The position numbers and the translations under genes were made by a program. Of a DNA stretch of 64,000 bases, positions 46,448-60,200 are shown one piece after another. The stretch's first letter is position 1, and every line of letters begins with the position of its first letter. The notes under the pieces are model-generated. The model searched no databases and had not been told where the DNA came from. It worked only from the letters and a program-made list of their open reading frames with translations. This DNA comes from Cryptomeria japonica (taxonomy: Eukaryota; Streptophyta; Pinopsida; Cupressales; Cupressaceae), in the NCBI RefSeq assembly GCF_030272615.1, contig NC_081412.1, forward strand, positions 23,926,860 to 23,990,859, read 5' to 3'.

Positions 46448-46744
46448 TTAACTGTAGCCAGTATCTACCCATGCAACCCATCTAAGTTGATTATCATTCC
46501 ACTTAAGCATGTTATCTCCTAGCTCAAAAACACTTAGTGGATCTATTAATTGTTCTGGAGTTGGTATAGGAAGAAGGCATAGTTTAACTTTGTTAATAGT
46601 ATCATCATTATTGCCCATACTGGGAATGGTGGAAACAGGAGTGGCAACAATAGGAGGAGGGGTTCTTGATTGCCTAGCCATATTACGTTCGAGTTGATGA
46701 ATCAGATTTCTGAGGTTATGCTTTATCTTGTTGCTCTCTTCCAA
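46448..46744 (-). pseudogene. Unknown short coding-like region on minus
   Basis: An open frame on minus encodes a Glu/Asn-rich helical start (EESNKIKHNLRNLIHQLE), a Pro/Thr linker (RTPPPIVATPVSTIP) and a Trp-containing end (WNDNQLRWVAWVDTG). Composition looks more protein-like than the flanks, but I recognise no family. It could be an exon of a decayed element gene. Upstream, stops occur in the same frame. Confidence 0.25.
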
Positions 46745-46899
46745 AAATTCCTCACGACACTATTAATGTCCTCTCTTTCTTGCATCCCTCTATTCATTGT
46801 AAAATTTTGATTGAATTATTGTGTCACTATTTTGTGAGAACCAACAAATGAAAATACATCGTTAAAAAAGTTAATATGGACAAAAAGGTAGCCAATGCC

Positions 46900-47570
46900 A
46901 AAGTAGAACAAAAAATTATTGAAAAATGCAAAAAGAATTAATTCACTACTCACGACAACCATTGAAGCGAAACGTAATCAATCAAAAAGTTGGAGGGTAG
47001 AAACAATTCAGACGAAAATGGGGACCAAAAACAAAAGAGAAGAAAATTACAGAAATGAATTTGATTTAATAAATTATAAATTTGCTTTACATTACAAGAA
47101 CAATGAAATTAAAGATGATCCTTACATTCAGTAAATTAAAAACTCAGTTATTATTACAGAAAGAAACTTCATCTAGGCGGTCAAAACATTGTACCTCAAT
47201 GAGCTCTAAAGCAACTATTGTAGGCGGTCTAAATGATGCACCTCAAGAAGCTCTTTTTGCATTGAACAAATGCACTTCACAGATAGATAAAGACAACGAA
47301 CATGAAAGGAAACCGTAATAAATGTAAGGTGAACAATTATCAATGATTGCCCTCTTTATAAATCAATGTTGAGGCGACTATGGTATCACACAGATACTCA
47401 AAAAGTACAAGTAAGAAATCAAATCTACAGGCTATCACATAATGAAAATAAGGTCTTTATTTTGTAATGGGTACTTACCATATCATATTGTGTTTGTCTT
47501 AGAATCTTAATTGTTGGTTTTGTTTTGTTGACTGTTAATTATGTAAATATTGATATATTCATTGCAAGAA
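46900..47570. other. Spacer upstream of the copia element
   Basis: Short open frames at 46919-47134 and 47082-47318 have no recognisable motif. The segment ends at the point (47579) where similarity to the downstream LTR begins. Confidence 0.4.
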
Positions 47571-47578
47571 TAGAGTTT

Positions 47579-48176
47579 TAGCTTGGATTCTTAAATCCTC
47601 TAGCGAGGTTACTCCTAACAAGGTATCAAGTGCTTCTGACAAGGCATATTTGTAAATCCCTTAACTGGGTGATTCCTAACTAGAATTAGTTCTTAACAAG
47701 ACTTATTGTAAAGCTCTAACAGGCTTTGGCTCCTAACAGGGCAAACTTCGAAAGAGTTCAGATAGCTATCCTTGTGAGTCTCATCTCACCGTGGTTTTTA
47801 CCTATTTGGGTTTTCCACTTATAAACATTTGTGTCAAGTGGTGAATGCTTTTGTGGTTGTGATCTTATTTGTTGATTTGGTTAATCTTTGATAATGCATG
47901 TTAAGTAGAAGCATTAAGGGATGAATATGTTGAGTTATGATTAAGCATTGTTGATATTCACAAGATTGAAGTTGTTTATTGTTAAAGTTGTCATAATAGT
48001 TAAACCATTTGATGTCAATTATTCTTATGAATATTGATCTTGACTGAGATATGATTACTTTGTTTGACTGAGTTTGAGTTTGGGAACTTTGTATCAGTTT
48101 TTCAGTATACTAACTTACTCCCCTCTCAATATTCTATAGGATACTTATTCTTTCATCATACCATCAATTGGTATTA
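47579..48176 (+). repeat. Copia 5' LTR, 5'-truncated
   Basis: It aligns with 53490-54078 of the 3' LTR (CCTCTAGCGAGGTTA, GTCAAGTGGTGAATGCTTTT and GATACTTATTCTTTCATCAT occur in both). The first 850 bp or so of the LTR is absent, so the left duplication of the target site cannot be read. Confidence 0.85.
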
Positions 48177-48237
48177 GAGCAGCTTAGGTCCTCTTAATCT
48201 AAAAGCCTAATAGCTTGAGGAAAAGATCTTGTAGATC

Positions 48238-51200
48238 ATGATGAAGAAAGAAGGTCCGAAGTTCAACAAAGATAACTATAGAATATGGAGTGGCAGAATG
48301 AATATTTGCATTAAGAGTATTGATAGTCAGTATTGGGAGCATATAGAAAATAAGTATACTACACCTACTGGACCTCTAACTAATGATCAGAAGAAAGAAC
48401 AAGAAGAAATCACTGAGCACTAGAAGATATTATCAGTTCCCTGTCCGATGTTGAATATGTAGATGTTCATGGTCTTAAAACTGCATATGAAGTATGGAAG
48501 AAACTAGAAGAGATTTATAGCGGCGATGAACATGTTAAGATTGCCAAAGAGGAGAGTCTAAGAGGCAAGTTTGACGACATGAGAATGTCTGAAGGTGAAA
48601 ATATCCAGCAGTATGGTCAAAGGATTAAAGAGATAGTTGGTGAGATAAAGAGTGCAAGAGGGAAAGTGGAAGATGCCATAGCAATCAGTAAGGTACTGAG
48701 AACCCTGCTACCGATCTATGCTATCTGAGTTGCAGCTATTTAGGAGATGAAATCCACTGATAAGACAAAGGTAACTCTTGACTCTATTATTAGCAAACTT
48801 ATTGCTTTTGAACTAAATGGCTATGATGGTAGTGTACAGAAATCAAAATCTGCATTTAGAGCTTCTATCTCTAACCCATCTGTGAGAAGAAGTAGAGATA
48901 CTGGCCATAACTATGAATCTAGACCCAGTAGAGATGCTGAAGATGAAGACAACTTAGTAGAACTTGAAGCATTGTTGGCAAAATGACTGCCTAGAGGCAC
49001 TGGTAAATATAGAGGTAAGCTACCTTTAAAATGTTTTGCATGCAACAAGATTGGTCATATAGCAGCAAATTGCCCTAATGGTGAAAATGAATACAAGAGA
49101 GAAAATTTTAAGAAATACAAGGGTAAAGGCAAGAGAGATTGTCTTGTAGCTATTGGCAGTGGTGTTATTGATGAAGAATCGGATGATGATGCTAGTGAAG
49201 GTATTGTGTTTGTAGCAATTAAGGAAGAAATATCATATCAGAAGGCACTAGTATCTAGAATGGATAACTCTGATGATTGGATCATTGATAGTGGTTGCTC
49301 ACATAACATGACCGGTGATCAGAGAAAATTTCTTTCCCTCAAGGAATTCAATGGCAGTGTTGTCAAATTTGGCAATGACTCACCCTGTATGGTTAAAGGT
49401 AAGGGAGTTATTTCTCTTAATGGGAAAAGCAGTGTTGACGATATTTATTGGGTTGAAGGCCTAAAGCACAATGTTCTTAGTGTGGCACAACTTAATGACA
49501 AAGGATACCCACTGGAATTAAGAAATGGTATATGCAAAATCTTTGACAACAAAGGAGAATTGATTGCAATCGGTAAACAAACTAGAGGTAATCTATTTCA
49601 TCTCAATCCTAAAATTAGCAACTGTTTGATTGCGAAAGTGGATGATAGCTGGCTCTGGCATAAGAGATTTTGTCATATTAATTTTGACAATATTATTAGA
49701 GTAAGCAAGTCTAAAACAATAAGAGGTCTGCCTCAGCTAAACAAACCGGTTAATGCTCTTTGTAAAGAAGGTCAACTAGGAAAGATGACTTCTTCAACTT
49801 TTAAGAGCAAGTCGTTCTCAACAGATCACTTGTTAGATTTGGTTCATACAAATCTATGTGGACCAATAAGAACAAGAAGCATTCAAGGTGACAGATACTT
49901 CATGATCTTCACTAATGATTGTTCAAGGATGATGTGGGTCACATTCTTTAAGGATAAAAATGAAGCTTTTAGTAAATTCAAGGCATTCAGAGCCTTATCT
50001 GAGAAAGAGAGTGGTAAAAAGATAAAATGTCTAAGAACAGATCAAGGCAGTGATTTCACTTCTGCAGAGTTCACTAAATATTGTGATGATAATGGTATCA
50101 AGCAACAGCTTTCTGCACCAAGGACACCACAATAGAATGGTATAGAAAAAAGAAACAACTGGGCAGTGGTTGAAGATGCTAGGACTATGTTGATACAAGG
50201 TGGTGTATCAAAATTTTTTTGGAAAGAAGTTGTAAGTACACTTGTGTACACAATGAATCAATAAAAAGAGGTAAGGACAAGACCCCATATGAGTATTGGT
50301 ATGGGAGATCACCTGATGTTAGCTATTTTAAAATATTTGGTAGCAAATGTTTTATTAAAAGAGGTGATTACATAAGCAAATTTGAAGGCATATTCCTTGG
50401 CTATTCTACCAAGAGTAAGGACTATAAATTCTTCAACAACCGGACATAGAAAATTATTGAAAGTGCTGATGTCTGTGTAGATGAATGTCCTGAAATTGCA
50501 GAAGGAACCAGTTTTGAGAAGAAGGATGAAGATCCTTGCATTTTTCTTTTGGAACCCGAAACTGTTAAATTAGAAACTGGTAAAGAAAACCCTGATGAAC
50601 TTGTTCAATCGGAACAAATAAATTCAGAGGAAGATGACAATGATGAAGTTGTACCTGAAGAGAATGATCATGTTATTCCTAGGTATGCGAGACTGAATCA
50701 CAATCCTGAACAGATAATTGGGGATAAGGATGTTGGAGTACTAACTAGAAGGAGAATAAGAGAGAACTCTTGCACGATATCCACCTTTAAACCTAGAAGT
50801 GCTAAAGAGACATTTGGTGATGATCATTGGGTGAAAGCTATGGAGGAAGAGTTAGATCAAATTAAGAAGAACAACACTTGGACCCTGGTACCTCGACCTG
50901 TAAACAAGAATGTTATAGGTACTAAATGGGTTTTCAGAAACAAGTTAAATGAATATGGTGTTGTAGTTTGGAATAAGGCAAGATTAGTATGCAAAGTTTA
51001 TGCACAAGAAGAAGGAGAAGACTATGGAGAAACTTTTGCACCAGTAGCAAGATTGAAAGGTGTCAGAACATTTCTTGCATTTGCAGCTCATAAAAAGTTC
51101 AAGGTATACCAGATGGATGGTAAGCCTGCGTTCTTGAATGGGATACTGGAAGAAGAGGTCTATATAGAGCGGCCTGATGGTTATGCATTGACAGATAAGG

Positions 51201-52321
51201 AAGACATGGTATGCAAATTGCATAAAGCCTTGTATGGATTAAAGTAGGCACCTAGAGTATGGTATGAATGACTTCATACTCATTTGATGAAGATAGGATT
51301 TACTAGAACCTGTGATGACAACAACATTTATCTCAAGTTTGAAGGAGATGAAATAGTGGTCAGTGAAGTATTTGTAGATGACATTATATTTGGATGTAAG
51401 GATTGCATGAGTAATTGTTTTGCAAATGTAATGAAGAATGAATTTGAGATGTCCTTGGTAGGGGAAATAAATTTTTTCATAGGCTTACAGATACAAGAGA
51501 TGAAGAATGGTATTTCATTACTCAATCCAAGTATGTGAAAGAGGTTTTGAAGACTTTCGGTATGAGTGACTGCAAACCATTGAAACCCCAATGGTTACAG
51601 GTTGTAAATTGTCCAAGAAAGATGCATCTAAGTCTATAGATGAAAAGGAATATAGGTCAATGATTGGAAAACTATACTATGTTGTTCACAGTCGACTAGA
51701 TATTGCCCATGTTGTTGGTATTGTTGCTAGATTTCAAAAGAATCCAAAGGAGGCACATCTGATGGCAACTTAGAGAATTTTTAGATATCTGAAAGGTATT
51801 GTTGACTATGGGTTATGGTATCCATATGGTGGAAATTTTGATTTGAAAGCATACATAGATCTTGATTGGGCAAGAAACATTGATGACCGGAAAAGTACTA
51901 CCGGTGGAGCATTCTTTTTAGGAGGAGGCTAGTCTCTTGGAGTAGTAAAAAGCAGAGTTGCACTTCTCAATCTATTGCTGAAGCTGAGTATGTAGCAACT
52001 TATATGAATTTCACACAAGCTATGTGGATGAGGCACATTTTGGAAGGTTTGAAGATAAAAATATCAGAACCTATAAAGATTTTGCGTGATAATACAAGTG
52101 CAATAAACATTTCAAAAAATCTTGTTTTGCATACAAGGACTAAGCACATTGAATTGAAATATCACTTCTTGAGGGAAAAAGTTCAAAGTAAAGATGTTAT
52201 CTTGGAGCATGTTTCTACCAAGGAGCAGGTTGCAGATGTCTTTACCAAACCTCTGCCTAAGACCACTTTTGAGTATCTTAGAAGTCAATTGGGGGTTGTC
52301 CCTCTTCATGAAGTTAATTAA
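48238..52321 (+). pseudogene. Copia gag-pol, inactivated
   Basis: Gag begins about 48238 (KFNKDNYRIWSGRM) and includes a CCHC zinc knuckle, CFACNKIGHIAANC, at about 49033-49074. The protease motif WIIDSGCSHNMTG is at about 49278. The pre-integrase and integrase parts follow (WLWHKRFCHINFD; LVHTNLCGPIRT; LRTDQGSDFTSAEF, to about 50110). The reverse transcriptase starts near 50830 (VIGTKWVFRNKLNEYG) and has the catalytic FVDD at about 51370-51381. RNase H contains AEAEYVAT (about 51975) and TKHIELKYHFLREKV (about 52140), and the polyprotein ends near 52321. Stops near 48421, 48726, 48984, 50133, 50447, 51245, 51772 and 51930 plus frameshifts make it non-functional. Confidence 0.88.
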
Positions 52322-52641
52322 GCATGATGCTGATTGCATCAGTCCCTGAACCACTTGTAGAATCTTATATGGATTGATGAAGGAGTGGATGTATTCCACA
52401 GGGGGAGCATCAACATCATAGTGAGAGAAAAATTACATGTTTCACTTTCACTTTGGCATTGCTGTCAAAGGGGGAGAAGAATTATGTATCTGATAAGTGA
52501 ACCAACGGCAGGTTGAAGACAGACAAAGAAAGGTGAATATTTGGTAATGTAAACTAGAATTCCTATTCACCAATCTCATCAATCCCAGCAGCAATTAGAG
52601 GCATTGAAATTTGTATTACCATCAATGCCAAAGGGGGAGAT

Positions 52642-54078
52642 TGTTGGAATTTTTAATTTGTTAGTATTTTGCATCAAGATTGCATTAATGATATGTTGTC
52701 ATTGATGCCAATTGAACCAGTAAATGGTATTCATGTTATTGTTGATATTGTTCTTTTTTATATTGGCTAGTAACCAGTAAGAAGAGATTTGTGGAAGATG
52801 TTGTAAACGTGTATGTTAAGTTTGTGAGTTGAACGAGTGTAAAGGGTTAAACCTTTCTATGTAATCTAATTGGTAAACCCTATCAGCTATTAAACCCTAA
52901 CAGACCAAGTTTGATGGTTTGTTATTTGAAAAGCGATAATGATGGAGACTCACATGAATATTTGATTAGGGAGATAGTCAAATCATTTTGGCGCATTTGT
53001 TCTTGTCTAGGGAAGGAGCAAAGTGGATTGCATCTAATGCACCACGCATGATGAGTTACAAAGTCCAATAGAGCAGCGATCATTGAGTGGTTGAAATTGT
53101 CTTGAAGAATGGGAAGAGATTATCATAATTTCTAACGGTCATGATTGTATTGACTTGTTTGTATTCTCAGAGATGGGAATTAGGTTTTTGTTGTGTTACC
53201 GACCTAATTGATTTCTATTTAAGGTCAATGAAGTTGTTTGTTAAGGTTGTTGGCAAGGTTGGTAGAAAACCCATTGAGTGTATAGTTGCCAAACTGGTGA
53301 ATGGATCTGCACTTTGAGTGAAGGCAGACTGAAGGTTATATAAGGATCTGATCAGGCAAAAGTAGTGCTATTCAGACAGATCAACTAAACTGTTATTTTC
53401 TAACAATTACAACAGAAGTTAAATCCCTTAATCGGGTAAGCTCTAACAAGCTTGGTTACTCATTAAATCCTCTAACAAGGTGGTCCATTAGCTTGGATTC
53501 TTAAATCCTCTAGCGAGGTTAGTTCTAACAAGGTATTGTGCTTCTGATAAGGCATATTTGTAAATCCCTTAACCGAGTGATTCCTAACTGAAATTAGTTC
53601 TTAACAAGACTTATTGTAAAGCTCTAATAGGCTTTGGCTCCTAACAAGGTGAAATTCAAAAGAGTTCAGATAGCTATCCTTGTGGGTATCATCTCACCAT
53701 CATTTTTACCTATTTTGGTTTTCGACGTATGAACATTTGTGTCAAGTGGTGAATGCTTTTGTGGTTGTGTTCTTATTTGTTGATTTGGTTAATCTCTGAT
53801 AAGGCATGTTAAGTAGAAGCATTAAGAGATGAATATGTTGAGTTATGATTAAGCATTGTTGATATTCACAAGATTGAAGTTGTTTACTGTTAAAGTTGCC
53901 ATAACAGTTAAACCGGTTGATATCAAGTATTCTTATGAATATTGATCTTGACTGAGATATGAATACTTTGTTTGATTGAGTTTGAGTTTGGGAACTTTGT
54001 ATCAGTTTTTCAGTATACTGATTCACCCCCCCCCCTCTCAGTATTCTACCAGATACTTATTCTTTCATCATACCATCA
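52642..54078 (+). repeat. Copia 3' LTR, full length
   Basis: It follows the polypurine tract AAAGGGGGAGA directly, begins TGTTGG and ends CCATCA. It abuts an antisense LTR of a different family at 54079, so the copia element appears to have inserted into that LTR. Confidence 0.85.
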
Positions 54079-54244
54079 GTAACAAGATCACACCATAAAA
54101 GGTGGAAATTCTCCTACACACACTATCCCAATGTGGCACAAACACCCAAGTGTCTCATACCCAAACTACTATGAGATGCATTATCCTAAGTAAACTTAAG
54201 TAAGGTGTAACAATATCCAATGTGAATAATTAATTACACCAACA
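54079..54244 (-). mobile_element. Antisense LTR fragment of the solo-LTR family
   Basis: Read on minus from 54244 it starts TGTTGGTGTAATTAATTATT and continues through GGATAATGCATCTCATAG and GGAGAATTTCCACC, matching the first 160-170 bp of the solo LTR at 37782. It stops where the copia 3' LTR begins. The rest of the LTR is not found on the far side of the copia element. Confidence 0.75.
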
Positions 54245-54384
54245 AAACTAATCTATTAACATTTGAACTTGTGTTTGTGCCTTGTGCCCCTTTTGCATTG
54301 CATCATTTGGTGAACCCAACATGAATCGAACACGTAACCTTCTGATTTTTTTTTGTGATTTTCTAGAATTTTCACGCACAGGTT

Positions 54385-54600
54385 GCACTTTAGCGCTTTT
54401 GTTTTGTAGTTTGGCATTTTTGTCTGTCAATTTTGGTGCTTTTGTTATGGTTTTAACGCTTTAACACATTAATTATAGCGCTTTTGTTAATATTATAGCA
54501 CTTTTGTTAATATTATGGCACTTTTGTTAATATTTCGGCGCTGTTGTCATAATTAGTGCTTAGGTTTTTCCATAGATTAGCGCTTTTGTTCCAGAGAGTT
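54385..54600. repeat. Short irregular tandem repeat GCGCTTTTGTTAATATTA
   Basis: Units such as TAGCGCTTTTGTTAATATTA and ATGGCACTTTTGTTAATATT occur five or more times with variable spacing. They lie in the leader upstream of the gypsy polyprotein. Confidence 0.7.
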
Positions 54601-55456
54601 CAATATTGTAACCGAAAAACTAAATTTAGGCTTGTGGGAGCCCACATAAGGTTTTAGATTTTCACTAACCTCTTTCTTTGCGGGTTTCTAACAATTTCTT
54701 ACAGGTTGGAGGAGTTAAATTTAGGATTTTTTATTTCTTTTTATCTTTTTTTCAAAGATTGGTTAAAAATAATTCATATTTCCTCTTTTTTGGTAAAAAG
54801 AACCTCACAATTTAGTTTTGGTGCTTTAAAAACAAGTCAAACACTTTTCTTTTGGACTTAAAAAGAACATCACTTGCATAGCTAAAATTTACAACAACTT
54901 CAACATTTTTTTTTGCAAGTTAGATTCACACTTCAAGTTTGGGCTATAAAAAGAACAATCAACTTGTCAATTTCTTACAAAGCGATTTACTTTCAAGCAA
55001 CGTGCTTTTATTTCATTGACCAAGATTTTCATTCCTAGTTAAACAAACAAATTGCTTTGTGGGATAAAAAGAACATCATATCTGATGGAGCAACATCTCC
55101 AAAGAGCAAATAGATCACATTGCAATAAAAAGGTTAAAAAGAACAAGTGTCTTTTGTGTTTGGCATGCTTGTACAAATCTATAAAGTGGTCCTAGTTATA
55201 ACACACACTATCCTCTCCCTTGGCTCTCATGGTCCTAGGTACAAGAGAAAAGTGTTAGTAATGCTCTAAATTTTCTATTTTTAAGAGAGGTCCGCCAAGA
55301 AACACATCACTCTTGGGATGACCTTGCATAGTAAATCCTTCGAGCTGCTATAGAAATCAGGTGAGAGCGAAAGTTGTAGCATTGGGTGTAGTTGTTCCTA
55401 CATTGTAACTTGTCGAATGGACATATGGGCCCCACCATGAGTTACAAGGATCTTAA

Positions 55457-57046
55457 GTGAGTCACTATAGAATGAAAGCATATGATACCATCAAAGCATA
55501 TGATGATGCTAAACATTCTTCCAGAGGAGCTATTACAATACCCATTAGGGTTGGGCCAGTGGTGAAGCATATAGTTTGCCAGGTTCTAGAGCTTCCTTTT
55601 CCATACAATCTCTTGTTAGGGAGACCTTGGATACATGCCATGCAAGCTGTCCCATCCACCTATCACCAATGTATCAGGTTTCCACATAATGGGGTAGAAA
55701 TTACAATCCTCGGTGATGCTAATCTATTTTCATATTGTAATAATATTCACCATCAACCAAACATCACCGTACCTAGCAATAGGGAAGTTGTCGCTTCCTC
55801 GTCGTATGTTAATCCAACCTCTCTTTCCAGCTTAACAACTCCTACACCAAAACGAGAGAAATTAAAAATGAAAATGGCTGAGGAAGGTCTTGGTGAATAT
55901 AATCTTAGCCAACTCTTTTGTGTTGGGCAGTTACTTACATCCCTTAAGACTCATGGAAAACCCCAAGGTTTACTTCAATCATTGCTAGCCAAAAGAACTT
56001 GCACTTTCACACAATTCACCCTTGGTAAAAGTCAAGAGGAGGAAACCATGGATGAAGACCTAGCAGGATGGATCTACACAGACCCTCTTAACAAAGAAAT
56101 CCCGAAGGCTAAACTCCCCACTGAAAAATATGGCAAAGGCTTCACTATAATGCAAAAAATAGGCTATGATGGCCATAGTGCTTTGGGAACTTGCAAGAAA
56201 GGACAACAAGAGCCCTTACAACTTGAGTTGAAACCAAGAGATAAAATTGGACTAGGTTTTCAAAGAGAGTCTTCTCCTAAACTTCAATTCAAAGGAAAAC
56301 CCAACAAATCTATTTATCGATCAATTACCCCAAGGTTGAAATCCTTGACTATATCCGAAACACCAGCAGCACCATCAACCCCACCTACAATAGTACATAA
56401 TCCAGTAACTAATGCACTATTCAATTCAAACGACATCCTAGTTTGGTATAGTAATCGGATGCTAGAGAGTGATTCTGAGACAAACTCACATGAGTGGGAA
56501 TGGGATTCAGTGCATTTAAATGATTCAAATGAGGAGGAAACATCACCTCCACCACCTCTTAAGGATATACCAGTTTATGGAGAAGCATGGATTAAAACAT
56601 TTTGGGATCCTGAGCTAGAAGAAACTTCCACATACCCTATGTCAAATCCTACTCCCGAATCTGACAAGGAGAGTACCATCGATGAACTTCACGCCTCCAT
56701 ATTAAACCTCATTGATGCCTCCTATGAACTCAACTTAATCGATGAAGTAATGCCTATCATTCATCCTGAACTCATTGCGTGGAACCAACCAAATTCCCCA
56801 TGCCTTGACCATTTCCAAAATGATGAGGCACTCATAGACTTTCTAGAATTACGGGATAACATACCAAGCGGGGATCATAAACCTAGGTTTTCCATTGAAC
56901 TTAACAAAACAACATACTTTGGGGCAGATGCCAAACCTTTCAACTACATAAATATTACAATAAAGAATGGATCTTCTAGTGAAAACCACACGATGGCACT
57001 TTTAGATCCCAAAAAAGTATATAAAAAAGAGCATATCCAAATGTGA
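55457..57046 (+). pseudogene. Ty3/gypsy polyprotein part: retropepsin C-terminus and G-patch
   Basis: This 529-residue open frame begins inside the protease region: ITIPIRVGPVVKHIVCQVLE, LPFPYNLLLGRPWIHAM and VPSTYHQCIRFPHNG are the usual plant gypsy protease C-terminus. A G-patch follows at about 56126-56260, with KYGKGFTIMQKIGYDGHSAL and later IGLGF. The last third is acidic and Ser/Pro-rich without motifs. No gag is visible upstream (54600-55450 has only stops), so the element is truncated or its gag is too decayed. Protease plus G-patch is known in some plant gypsy elements and in betaretroviruses, where G-patch aids RNA binding. The start used here is only the open-frame limit, not a true initiation site. 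Confidence 0.75.
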
Positions 57047-57229
57047 AAACCTCTCTGAGGCGCCTGAGGATGAAAGGTTTGACATCCTCCCCTTTAGTAT
57101 GAATCAAGAGAGATCAATCATTCTAATAGAAGTAACAAAAGAATTCAATGTGGGGACCCCTGAGACTCCTCACAAAATACATTTGGCATCTCTATTAACT
57201 CCTGAAGAAGAGCCAAAATTTGTGGAATT

Positions 57230-60200
57230 CTTCTAGAAGCGCCAAATCAACTTTGCATGGACTTATGCAGACATGCCCAACTTAGATCCAGATTTAGTCA
57301 TGCATCACTTAACTATAGCAGAAGGGGCTAAAAATGTCAAACAAAAGCTCAGAAAGATTCACCCACAAATTGTCGTTCTTGTCAACATTGAACTTAAAAA
57401 GCTCTTGGATGCTAGTTTCATTAGATCAATTGATTATGCAGAATGGATCTCCAATATTGTACTTGTTGGTAAACCTAATGGGGGCATCCATATCTGTATG
57501 GATTTTGGAGATTTAAACAAAGCATGTCCTAAAGATGAATTTCCTTTACCAAATATCGACACGATTGTCGATCTAACAACAGGTCATGCAATTATTTCTC
57601 TCATTAGTGGCTTTTCAAGATATAACCAGATTAAAATTGCTCCAAAGGATCAACACAAAACTACTTTCACATGTCCATGGGGAGCATATTGTTGGAATGT
57701 AATGCTATTTGGTCTAAAGAATGCAGGGGAAACATATCCATGGCTACCATCTTTCATGACAGGATGCACACAATAATGGAATATTATGTGGATTATTTGC
57801 TAGCTAAATCATTAACAAGAGAGGGTCATCTTGTAGTATTGGATAAAATCTTCAACAGATTGGAACAATACCACATCCGGCTCAATCCAAAGAAATGTGT
57901 CTTTGGAGTAACTTCCGGGAAGCTCTTAGGATACATTGTCTCAAGTAAAGGCATTGAGGTAGATCCTGCGAAAGTCAAGGCTATCATGAAAATGCCACCT
58001 CCAAATAATATCAATCAGTTGAAGACATTACAAGGGTGATTACAATCCATTCGATGGTTCATTGCACAATTTGTTGATAAATGTCATCCCTTCACCCATC
58101 GATTACATAAAAATATCCATTTTCAATGGGATGCAAAATGCCAGCAAGCATTCCAAATGCTTATAGACTACCTAATGAATACACAATTGTTGATTCCACC
58201 AGATCCAAGTAGACCTCTATTGTTATACATTTCAGCTACAACCACGACATTAGGAGTATTTCTTGCACAACATAATGTGGAAGGAAAAGAATGTGTTGTC
58301 TACTACATCTCCCAAACACTGGTAGGCTATGAACTCAATTGCACACCTATTGAGTGAGCTTGCTTAGAAGTTATCTTGGCAGCCATCAAATTAAGGCACT
58401 ACATGTTAATGCACAAAGTACAACTTATTGCCAAGATAGATCCACTAAAGTACCTACTCAGCAAGGCAGTGTTGACAGGCAGCTTGGCCAAATGGGTTAT
58501 GATCCTGAGTGAATTTGATATTGAGTATGTGGATTGCAAAGCTATCAAGGGACATGTTATTGCAGATCATTTGGCTGATGCACCACTCAAAGGTGACCAC
58601 CCTCTTATTTCCAACTTTCCGGATGAGGAAATTTTCATGATCATAGCTACACAACCCTAAAAGCTATATTTTGATGGCTCATACACTAGACATGGCTCAG
58701 GGGTAGGTATTCTTTTTATCACACCTCAAGGTGATAGTATTTCAAAGTCATACAAACTCACTTTCCCATGCACAAATAATGTAGCCGAATACGAGGCCTT
58801 GATCACAGGACTTAGATTGGCCATGCAATGGAATCTAAAAGAGTTACAAGTATATGGAGATTCCCAGCTAGTCATCTGACAAGTCACTGATGAATACCAA
58901 ACAAAGGATGATAAGATCATGCCCTACAAAAGGATGGTGGATAGTTTCAAAGAATCATTTACAACTATCACATTTGAGCAAATACCCAGAGATCAGAATC
59001 CAGTTGTTGACGCAATGGCTACAATCGCATCTCTCCTAGATCTTCCACAAAATTCAACACGCTATGAGTTCTTGGTGGAACAACTTTGGATCCTTGCTTA
59101 TGATATCCCTAAATCTAAAATGATATGTCGCCTTATTGGTTCTGACTCCCCATGGTACGATGAGTTTTTCACTTACCGACATGACCACACACTTCCCCCT
59201 AACTAATCAAACAACCAACAAAAAACCTTTATCCACCAAACTGCTAGATAAACCATCATTGCCGAAACCCTATACAGACGAAGTCCTAATAGTACTCTCC
59301 TTTGATGTTTGAAACAAGATGAGATAAAAAAAGCCTTGGAAGAGGTACATGAAGGAATTTGTGGGGCTCACTCAAGTGGTCCTTCACTAGCAAATAAAAT
59401 CATGCGAGCCGAATACTATCATGGAGAAGAACTACTACTTTGTTAGAAAGTGCAAGAAGTGCCAAGTTCACAAAGATTTGATACATGCCCCAGCACAGGA
59501 ATTACAACGTATCACAACACCATGGCCATTTTGTCAATGGGGACTTGACCTTGTGGGTAAAATCCATCCATCTTCATCCAATGGTCATAAATTTATCATT
59601 ACCGCCACTGAGTACTTCACCAAGTGGATCGAAGTTGTTCCACTCACCCAAGCCACTGGCAAGAAGATCGCCTTATTCATCCTTAATTACATCATCTGTC
59701 GGTATGGTGTACCCATGTCCATCATCATAGATAACAAGCTCCCTTTCAAATCACGATGTCCATGAACTCTATGAGAAGTTTCATATCCAACACCGTTTTT
59801 CCACCCCATATTACCCATAAGGAAATGGTCAAGCAAAAGCATCCAATAAGAATATATTGAGGATCCTCAAAAAGACAGTCAATAATGTTGGTCATGATTG
59901 GCACATTTGTTTGAATCCAGCACTATGGGCATATCAAACTAGCATTCAAACCCCTACAGGTGCAACCCCCTACTCACTGGTTTATGGAACAGAAGCCATC
60001 TTGCCTATTGAGGTTGAATTACCATCTCTACGGGTCTCCTTGCACAATCTAATAAATGATGAAGAATATCGAGTCTCATGTCTTCAGGACTTGGAACTGC
60101 TTGATGAAAAGTGACAAGCTTCCTACAATCACCCAAAATCCTATCAATAATGCATGAGAAGAAGATACAATCATAGGGTAAAACCTCGCACATTTGAAGT

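Larger units (their letters stand above)
47579..54078 (+). mobile_element. Ty1/copia retrotransposon with shortened 5' LTR
   Basis: The 3' LTR (52642-54078, 1,437 bp) begins TGTTGGAATTTTTAATTTG and ends ATACCATCA. The 5' LTR matches only its last 590 bp or so (47579-48176), starting at TAGCTTGGATTCTTAAATCC in both. A primer site TGGTATTAGAGC (48179-48190) resembles the usual initiator Met-tRNA site. A polypurine tract AAAGGGGGAGA precedes the 3' LTR. Domain order gag, protease, integrase, reverse transcriptase, RNase H is that of Ty1/copia. The LTRs are close in sequence where they overlap, but the coding region has many stops. Confidence 0.9.

Noticed and set aside
43214-46744. Helitron
   Set aside because: Only an RPA-like gene is present. 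I found no Rep/helicase motif and no convincing 5' TC or 3' hairpin-CTRR end.
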